Origin: Marsupella aquatica
Lineage: Eukaryota; Marchantiophyta
Assembly: GCA_973895155.1 (NCBI GenBank)
Contig: OZ316897.1
Span: forward strand, 11,346,001-11,410,000
DNA: 64,000 nt
Reading direction: 5' to 3'
A model generated the notes under the pieces. The model was not told the origin of the DNA and did no database searches. It saw only the letters and a program-made list of their open reading frames with translations. Positions 57,773 through 64,000 of the stretch are shown here, piece by piece. The stretch's first letter is position 1, and the number at the start of each line of letters is the position of its first letter. A program made the position numbers and the translations under genes.

Positions 57773-58158
57773 CACTGTTCACCGTAATTAGTGTGACTAA
57801 CACTAATTCGAGAGCGCCCAGTTTCAGGGTCTACTCACAAATTAGTGTTAGTCACACTAATTTTGTGCTAACACTATTTCCATGCACATGAATTAGTGTT
57901 ACTAATTATGGTCTCAAGGGTGAAAAAAATAGAGGGAAAAACACTCTTTTGAAAAATACACAACAATTAGTGTTACTTTGGATTCAAGATAGTCAATTTT
58001 TTCTAGCAATATAAACAAAAGTGGAAGAAAATTGTTTAGAAGAAAGGACAAAACTTAGTGTTACTTCGACTCAAAATCATTTTTACCAAAATAGTGTTAG
58101 TAACACTAATTTTGTACTAATGCTAATTCTTGCATAACACTAATTATGGTGAGCAGTG
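57773..58158 (+). mobile_element. 386-bp MITE with 22-bp terminal inverted repeats
   Basis: The left end CACTGTTCACCGTAATTAGT and the right end (reverse complement CACTGCTCACCATAATTAGT) form a terminal inverted repeat. TA flanks both sides (57771-57772 and 58159-58160), a possible TA target duplication. The interior is filled with palindromes of ATTAGTGTTAGTCACACTAAT type, about eight copies. Flanking text TTTTGTTCTGCAGGTTTTAT on the left and ATGTGCAAATTACCT on the right occurs uninterrupted at 57693-57730, giving a nearby duplicate that resembles the empty site. Confidence 0.8.
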
Positions 58159-58235
58159 TAAATGTGCAAATTACCTGTCATCATCTAAGTACCAGAGTCA
58201 GAGGTAAACTACAAAATGGCTGGCTCGATTTGGCA

Positions 58236-58437
58236 CACTTCCTTGTCCCTACAATGTTTCCTTTTTCTGGAGTGTTACACAGAACTGAGACACGACGCTC
58301 GATAGTAAAACCACCAACATGTATTGATGTGCACAACACTTCCTTTCCCTACAACGTTTCCTTTTTCTGGAGTGTTACACAGAACTGAGACACGACGCTC
58401 TAGTAAAACCACCAACATGTATTGATGTGCACAACAG
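58236..58437. repeat. 101-bp tandem duplication
   Basis: CACTTCCTT(G/T)(T/C)CCCTACAA to TGATGTGCACAACA is present twice, at 58236 and 58337, nearly identical apart from a 3-bp indel and a few substitutions, suggesting a recent event. Confidence 0.95.
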
Positions 58438-58545
58438 TTAGAAATGAAATGTAATCATGTATTTGAACGTGGGACATCATGAAACTTAAAGGGTGATACA
58501 TACAAAGTCAAATGACGTTGAATGACCATGTTGCCGCTGCCATAT

Positions 58546-59558
58546 GTGAAGCTATTCCATTTTCTGACTGGGTAATTAAAGAGTGAGAGGAAGTCCGGAA
58601 AGCGCTGAACCCTTTTGAGATTAAAACATCAGTGTGCTGTTGAGAAGCTAGTAGGCTTATGCTTGATATGTTTCCTGTCCACCGTACACGCCGACTGCTA
58701 TTGGTTTCCTACAGGCAAAACTAGGGAGAGGGGCTGCTGGTGGATATATGCCTATAGCAGATTATGGCAGTGTGTTCAGGAACGCAAGGCAGGGTAAGAA
58801 GGCAAGGAAGCCTGTGAGGTCACTTTATTCTGGTGGCAACCATTATGACCTTCTCGTGTAAAAGCTGGCAGTTGTTCAAAGAAGCCTCACTAATTTCAGC
58901 GGGTCTCACTAACTGCACATCAAAATATGACATATACAATGTAGGACACCCTGCATATACCGTGATAAGCCTGGTTTTTTTTCTTTCAATCAATGAGTGC
59001 AGCCACATTTTGATGTGTGATTACCAGCAGGGAATTTCAGCTGTGGCGAACTCTTGTGGTCAGGCCCCTGCCTGCGCATCAATGAGTGAGGTCTTTAAGA
59101 CATAAACTTGAGGACATCAGAGCCTCTGCAGCTGATTACCCTGCCTTTGATGTTAGCCGGTATGAGTTAGCACTCATGAATGACTTTGACCTTCAATTCT
59201 GTAATATTCAGTTCTGCATTCTCGCAACAATGCTCATGTGGAACTGAAGTCCCTTATTCGTCGTACATCTTGACAAGGACTTATAGATTGTCTTCATACT
59301 CTAAAGGGCAGGCTATATGTTTAGCAATGAGGCTAACATAAGGAGTGGAGAATAGTTCGTGTGCACTCTGGTATTGTAGTCGCCAGCCTCAAGTCTTGGT
59401 CCTCTTCCCCTGCTTGGAGTGCTTTCATCTAGGTCTGGAGAGCGACAAGCACCGGCGTGCTTTTGAAGGTCTGCCAGACGGATTTCATTCTTAATTTTGA
59501 CAAAGTAATCGAGAATGGTTTAAATATTGCAAGAAAGCGAGTGATTTGATGCTTTAGA
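58546..59558 (-). repeat. Right arm of the inverted duplication
   Basis: Reverse complement of 53204-53911, carrying in addition the MITE at 58900-59032 and about 150 bp near 59120-59275. Spacer between arms is about 4.6 kb. Confidence 0.9.
58900..59032 (+). mobile_element. 133-bp hAT-like MITE with 8-bp target duplication
   Basis: Flanked by AATTTCAG on both sides (58892-58899 and 59033-59040). Terminal inverted repeats of about 28 bp centre on CACATCAAAATATG / CACATCAAAATGTG. The other duplication arm at about 53550-53575 shows the unoccupied site (GCCTCACGAATTGCGGATGTGG on the reverse strand) with a single AATTGCGG in place of the two AATTTCAG. An 8-bp duplication is typical of hAT elements. 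Confidence 0.85.
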
Positions 59559-60083
59559 GGTCTAAGGGAGGAGATACTAGGAATATTCTTGTCAGTTTTT
59601 CCTAGATTACACCCTGACCGTGAGATATCCCTAAATTTAAACATGACCTTTAGATTCTGGCGAATGGGTCCAGTATTAGATGTGAAAGTGGCGAATGGCA
59701 TTAAAAAATTGTAGCTAATGCTAGCCAAAAGTGGAGGACACTTTTAGGGGGGTGGAATTTGGCTAAATTTCGCACTTAAAAAAAATGCTGGCACACAACA
59801 CAACCCTCAGATTTACGAACACTCTGTGAGCATTTCAGTGATCTTTGCATTCACTTATCTTGAATTTGACTACTGAAATTTCTGCAATGATCGCTCCTGC
59901 AGGTTACCGGAATGTTTCTACTAGCAATCGGGACTCCCGTCATCGTGTGACAAGCAAGAAAGATTAAGAATATCCTCCTGTTTCTTCCCTCTGTCCCGTC
60001 CGATTTCTTCCTGCTGACGGACCACAATTTGGTTACAGAGTTCTCTCATTTCGCTCAGGAATCTGTTCCATCGTTGGGGCCCG
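59559..60083. other. 5' flank of CDC123
   Basis: Contains the promoter and leader of the CDC123 gene by position. No unambiguous TATA box was assigned. A pyrimidine-rich stretch (CCTGTTTCTTCCCTCTGTCC) near 59979 may be near the transcription start. Confidence 0.35.
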
Positions 60084-61289
60084 ATGAAAGAAGAAGACAT
60101 TGCAAAGTGCCAGATTCAGGAATGGTATCCCCGTTTCCGCCGTGTGACATTCCGAACCGTAGTGCATGTTCTACCGAAGGAATTTGTGGATTACCTCCTG
60201 GAAGATGGGGTTTTTCTGTCCCGTTCAAGCGAGGCCATGCCCACTCGGACGGTGGTGACCTGCCCGGAGCTGCAGAGCGAGGGTTACGAGCACTGGGAGG
60301 AAGAGGATGACGACGAAACGGAACCGGAGGTGCCCTCGTTTCCTGAGCTGGAGGGGGATGTCAAAGCGTCCATAGAAAATCTGGGAGGGTCTGTCTTCCC
60401 GAAACTGAATTGGAGCGCTCCGAAGGACACGAGTTGGATCAGCACCACCGGGAATCTCAGGTGCAAGAATTTCGGGGAGATATTGTTGCTGTTAAAGGCA
60501 TCGGACAGTGTGGTGCACGACCTGTGCCATGCCTTTGACGGCTGCGAGGATAAGACGAGAGAGAGGCCGGAGGACGTTGTTCTGGCTTTGAGAAAGTGGT
60601 ATGATCTGAGGCCAGAGCGCGAATTTAGGGTTTTTGTGTTCGGGAAGGTGTTGGTGGGCATTTGCCAGAGAGAGGTGACAGGGTTTTACCCTGCGCTGGT
60701 GGGCTGCGTCGATGAGTTCGAGCTCGCTATGGCCGACTTCTTCCACGAAACTATCCGAGATCAGTTCGACGCTGAGAATTACACTTTCGACTGCTACGTG
60801 ACGAGAGACTGGACTGTGAAGCTGCTGGATTTCAATCCATGGGCGGGTTCCACACTGCCCTTGCTTTTCTCCTGGGACGAGCTGGAGGAAAATCATGCCA
60901 GAGCTTCAGCAGAGATTGCCAGGGTTGCAGAACAAATGAGAGCGAGGCAGGTTGCCATCGGTTTACAAGAGATGGAAGAGGGATTGGAGAAAATTTCAAT
61001 AGACTCCTCAATAGGTACAAAGCTCATTTTGGCCGGTAGACCACTGGAGGATGATAATGGTAGTCCAGAGAACGCTTCATTCAAAAAGAGTGAAGCAAAA
61101 TTTGCAGCAGATCATGCTCAGTACAGAGTGGAGATGCGCATTGTTATCAACGAGGGCTTGGTGCAGCCTGGGCTAAGAATGGGCACTGGCATCCCCATTG
61201 ATTTTGTCAACAAAGGAAACTGGGAGGAGGTGATTAGAAGAGAGGCAGCCGAAGAGGCTAAGAAAGAGCAAGCAGGCGCTGCTGGTTGA
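60084..61289 (+). CDS. CDC123: CDC123/D123 family protein, eIF2 assembly factor
   Basis: Intronless ORF of 401 aa from the ATG at 60084. The family is an ATP-grasp-fold chaperone that binds eIF2-gamma and promotes assembly of the eIF2 heterotrimer in the cytoplasm. It opens with QIQEWYPRFRRVTFRTVVHV and LPKEFVDYLLEDG. An acidic loop (EEEDDDETEPEVPSFPELE) and LNWSAPKDTSWI follow. The catalytic-type segments EFRVFVFGKVLVGICQRE, YVTRDWTVKLLDFNPWAGST and LLFSWDELE come next. A 100-residue C-terminal extension beyond the core is plausible for plants but its end (QAGAAG) is low-complexity. No frame defect. No introns, which may reflect an old retrocopy or genuine family structure here. Confidence 0.93.
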   Translation: MKEEDIAKCQIQEWYPRFRRVTFRTVVHVLPKEFVDYLLEDGVFLSRSSEAMPTRTVVTCPELQSEGYEHWEEEDDDETEPEVPSFPELEGDVKASIENLGGSVFPKLNWSAPKDTSWISTTGNLRCKNFGEILLLLKASDSVVHDLCHAFDGCEDKTRERPEDVVLALRKWYDLRPEREFRVFVFGKVLVGICQREVTGFYPALVGCVDEFELAMADFFHETIRDQFDAENYTFDCYVTRDWTVKLLDFNPWAGSTLPLLFSWDELEENHARASAEIARVAEQMRARQVAIGLQEMEEGLEKISIDSSIGTKLILAGRPLEDDNGSPENASFKKSEAKFAADHAQYRVEMRIVINEGLVQPGLRMGTGIPIDFVNKGNWEEVIRREAAEEAKKEQAGAAG

Positions 61290-63370
61290 AAAAGTATATT
61301 GAACTTTTTGATGACAAGTTACTCCACAGGCTCGGGAGGACTATTCCCATATCACCTTCGCCTCCTGGCTTATGTAGATACAAGAAGTTCCATGAGGACC
61401 TGAATAGTCTTCAAAAGCGGAAGATCTCCCGCATTTCTGTATCTCATCTCACCTCCATTGTCTCTGTCTGGGAAGCGAATCTTTGCTTGTCCAAAATGAC
61501 ATCTCAAGTATCTGCTCCGTCGTAAAGTAAACCCGGGTGCTTCGGATACTTCCAATCGTAAGGTATATACATCTGTCCTGAAGTAAAGAAAGCTCCTCGT
61601 ACTCAAATGAAAGAGCACAATCCCAAATTCTTGCTATTGAAATTGTTGACGACACAAAAATCTTGTAATCTTCGACAACAGTGAAGTCTGCGCAGTATTC
61701 TGCGACTTTCTTTTAATGAGTAGAAAATTAAGAAAATGGATATAATAATATGCTCATTGCACATCTGCTCGATTATCACCTCTTGCTGTTGTCATCTTTC
61801 TTGGATGTAGATAAGAATCTGAAGGGAGGTGGAGGAGTGAGCGTACATGCCAGAAAGGATAGGTTTAGTCTCTGCTGGAGACCTGAAGTGTGGTATCCCC
61901 TAAGGTGCTGATTTGAGGAAAGCTCTTGGAGGTGGAGGGGTTAGGATTCAAAATCTGGGACGGGGTTTGAAGGTGTCTTTAAAGTCTTGTTCAATTAACA
62001 AGATGAAAAGAAAAACAACATCCATAGGGGCCGTTGTTAGGCTAGACGACCTTTTCAACTCACGGCCTCTGATTTTCTTGAGCTGCCTGTTGTTCTGAAG
62101 GGAATGTCATTCGCCAACAAGATATGTGTAATTTTCTGGGAAACGAAATTGTCTGTGTTCCCGAGCAGTGGACAGGCAACTTATCATGTTGTGAAGTAGT
62201 TCCTGGCCTTTTAGCCTTGTGTACCATAGGTCTTAAACCTCAGCAAGCTACGTCGGACTGTTGAAAGAAGTCTTCATGTTCTCAATGCCAAGCGGTGGAT
62301 GCATCACAAAAGCACTATCGAAATGAAAATATGGATAAGTTTCGGCTCCTTTGACTGCCATCTTCGAGGATTGGTCGTCTCTTTACCAAGCCTTTGTTGT
62401 GCTTGTCAAGGATCCGTTCAATTTGCTTTCGTGGTGACTTCAGCCTTTGTTCTAAGGATGGCAAATCTTTTAAGATGGTGTGGGAACCAAGCCTTTCTTA
62501 TGAAGTCTTTGTATGGAGATACAGAGTTACGTTAGCTTATGCCGTGTTTCCTGAACTTTAAGCAACCAAATGACTGGAGTTTGAAATGTCTTCACAATCT
62601 GTGTATGGAACACTGCGGATGAAAACATTGTGTGCTATATTTAAACACACACAAATGGCAACCCGAATCTCTCACACACCAAACATTACAATCTCAGCGT
62701 AATAATTACCATTTTTTGCTTCGAAGAAATGTGTTGTGCGGCTGTGCTCGAAACGTATATCAAATGAATCAACAGGAACTGTGGAGACGGTCTATTTTCA
62801 CTGACATCGACAATGGATGTGACCTAGATGTGATGCTGAAGCATCTAGTAGCCCGAATCTCTCGAGAGAACGAATACGCGTCCTTTATTGACTATTTTCT
62901 AGTACTTACGTCCTTGACACGAGCTCCCGAGAAAGATATCCACCTAGAGTGGGCAGTGGTGATGATGGTGGGCCCTCTACTTATTAATGAAAACCTGTGA
63001 CGCGGAAATGGGGAGGGGATCTGCTGAAATCCTGGATCAATCTAGTCTGAAGTCGCTGGTTGGGAGATTTAAATTGAGCCTGTCTACGAAGCAGATTTGT
63101 TTGGCCTCGTGGGCTTACCATCTCGGAAGCCTCCACTGCCGTTCATGACAACTTTGCATTGTCGCCACTGCACACGCGCTTGATACTCAAGGATACCGTG
63201 TAATCATAGTCATCAAATTTCTCCTGCTTGTGGCGTGAATGATCACGGCAACAATGAGAGGTATTTGCAATGTAAAGAGGGCACATCTTGAAAACTCAAG
63301 GAAGCTTATGATGAACAAATTCTCCATCATACCGAAATCTTTCAAACAGAAACAGAGCTTCTCAACTTAC
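61290..63370. other. Intergenic or intronic DNA between CDC123 and the F-box exon
   Basis: Includes the 3' flank of CDC123. A plus-strand ORF at 62632-63000 (122 codons, contains LWRRSIFTDIDNGCDLDVML) has no recognised domain. Further exons of the leftward F-box gene could lie here, but I could not identify C-terminal kelch or LRR repeats. Confidence 0.35.
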
Positions 63371-63600
63371 GTTGTCCACGGATAGCACTTCATGTACCAT
63401 AGCAGCTTGAGCCTGGCGTACAGAGATGGGGGACAAAGGTCCGGGGAAACGGTGACGATGAATCGATTCCATCTACGACAGACACGACGATGGTTCACCA
63501 GGTCTAAGAAAGGCAACTTGATGAGCACGAGTTCCACAAGATGGTCGGGCAAGGAGGCCCATAACTTTGAGTCTAGGGTCGTCATCAAACCAGTCGTCAT
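63371..63600 (-). CDS. F-box protein, first exon
   Basis: ATG at 63600, open for 77 codons to a good donor (GACAAC then GTAAGTTG at 63366-63370). Residues 12-48 form an F-box: LWASLPDHLVELVLIKLPFL, then RRVCRRWNRFI. F-box proteins bind SKP1 in SCF ubiquitin ligases; the substrate-binding part is not visible. Following exons should lie to the left. The short N-terminus before the box is typical of plant F-box genes. Confidence 0.7.
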
Positions 63601-64000
63601 CTTGGGGCAATGCGAGGTCGAATTCAGTCAATTGATATAGTCATTTGTACTTCGGTTTGGAGGTTCCCATCACCCCAATTTGGTCGTGCCCACCCACGGC
63701 ATCCCCCGTTTCTGTCAAGATTTTCGTTCTTGCTTCTCGCTACAATATTTGATTCTGAACTTTCACAAATTGTTGGACCTTGTAATCCGGTGAAGTTGTT
63801 CCCCCTCTGAGGACACCTTCCACTCTCTGAATTCTTCATTCATCGCAATTGAAGTAGGATCCACAATAATGAATAAAAAACAACTTGTGACGAATGGTCA
63901 TCGGGAATCCATTCCTTCTCTCCAAGCTCCAAAGTTTAATGAGGCGCGCTCCTGCAAGGATAAAATTGGACTCACAAAATTCCGTCAGTTCATAGTTGAT
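63601..64000. other. 5' flank of the F-box gene
   Basis: No coding signal or repeat identified; probably the promoter of the leftward F-box gene. Confidence 0.35.

Noticed and set aside
62632-63000. 122-codon plus-strand ORF
   Set aside because: It has no recognised domain, no clear promoter or splice context, and lies where introns of the leftward F-box gene may be.

Overview
This is a nuclear window from a land plant or close relative. Genes are split by many short GT-AG introns. There is a plant-type leucine-rich-repeat receptor-like protein, plant families such as the YacP-like NYN protein, and remnants of CACTA, hAT-like and MITE DNA transposons. Composition is moderate to AT-rich, and the style (compact introns, some intronless genes, DUF7869/DUF8039 elements) suggests a bryophyte or other seed-free plant. 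That placement is inference; no marker here fixes the species.

Layout. 1.6-9.4 kb (minus): a complete 18-exon NOP2/NSUN1 rRNA cytosine-5 methyltransferase gene whose joined reading frame closes exactly (2202 nt); one 2.1-kb intron is filled with a tandem duplication. 9.4-17.5 kb: mostly repeats, including a minisatellite and an LTR-like dispersed repeat in inverted pairs. 17.6-18.9 kb (plus): an intronless DUF4097/FAM185A-like beta-repeat protein. 21.0-23.5 kb (minus): a YacP-like NYN RNase-fold gene in many small exons. 25-28.5 kb: MITE, purine-rich satellite and old transposon fragments.

28.7-43.5 kb is the most unusual region. A CACTA-type terminus at 28714 is followed by leftward ORFs: a DUF8039-like protein, an FCP1/NIF-like HAD-fold protein, and a broken polyprotein with ParB-like, DNA-methylase-like and Ulp1-like parts. 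A spacer follows, then a rightward broken protein with DUF8039-like and DUF7869-like parts and two tiny ORFs. Seventeen copies of a 21-bp near-palindrome occur from 31.6 to 43.5 kb and, as far as I can see by eye, nowhere else. Several are in frame and encode a His-Glu-X-Arg-Val peptide. Premature stops fit C-to-T decay of CAG and CGA codons, and the Ulp1-like catalytic Cys is Tyr. I read this as a decayed composite transposon; I could not find its right terminus.

44.1-44.9 kb holds an unrecognised ORF, followed by old repeats. 47.6-51.7 kb (minus) is a two-exon LRR receptor-like protein (1132 aa, no kinase). 53.2-59.6 kb contains an inverted duplication of about 0.7-1 kb; one arm carries a 133-bp MITE with a visible 8-bp target duplication and the other arm is the matching empty site. 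A second MITE (386 bp) lies between the arms. 60.1-61.3 kb (plus) is an intronless CDC123 (eIF2 assembly) gene, and the first exon of an F-box gene lies at 63.4-63.6 kb (minus).

The housekeeping genes NOP2 (ribosome biogenesis) and CDC123 (translation initiation) are separate transcription units with no visible functional link to the transposon material.
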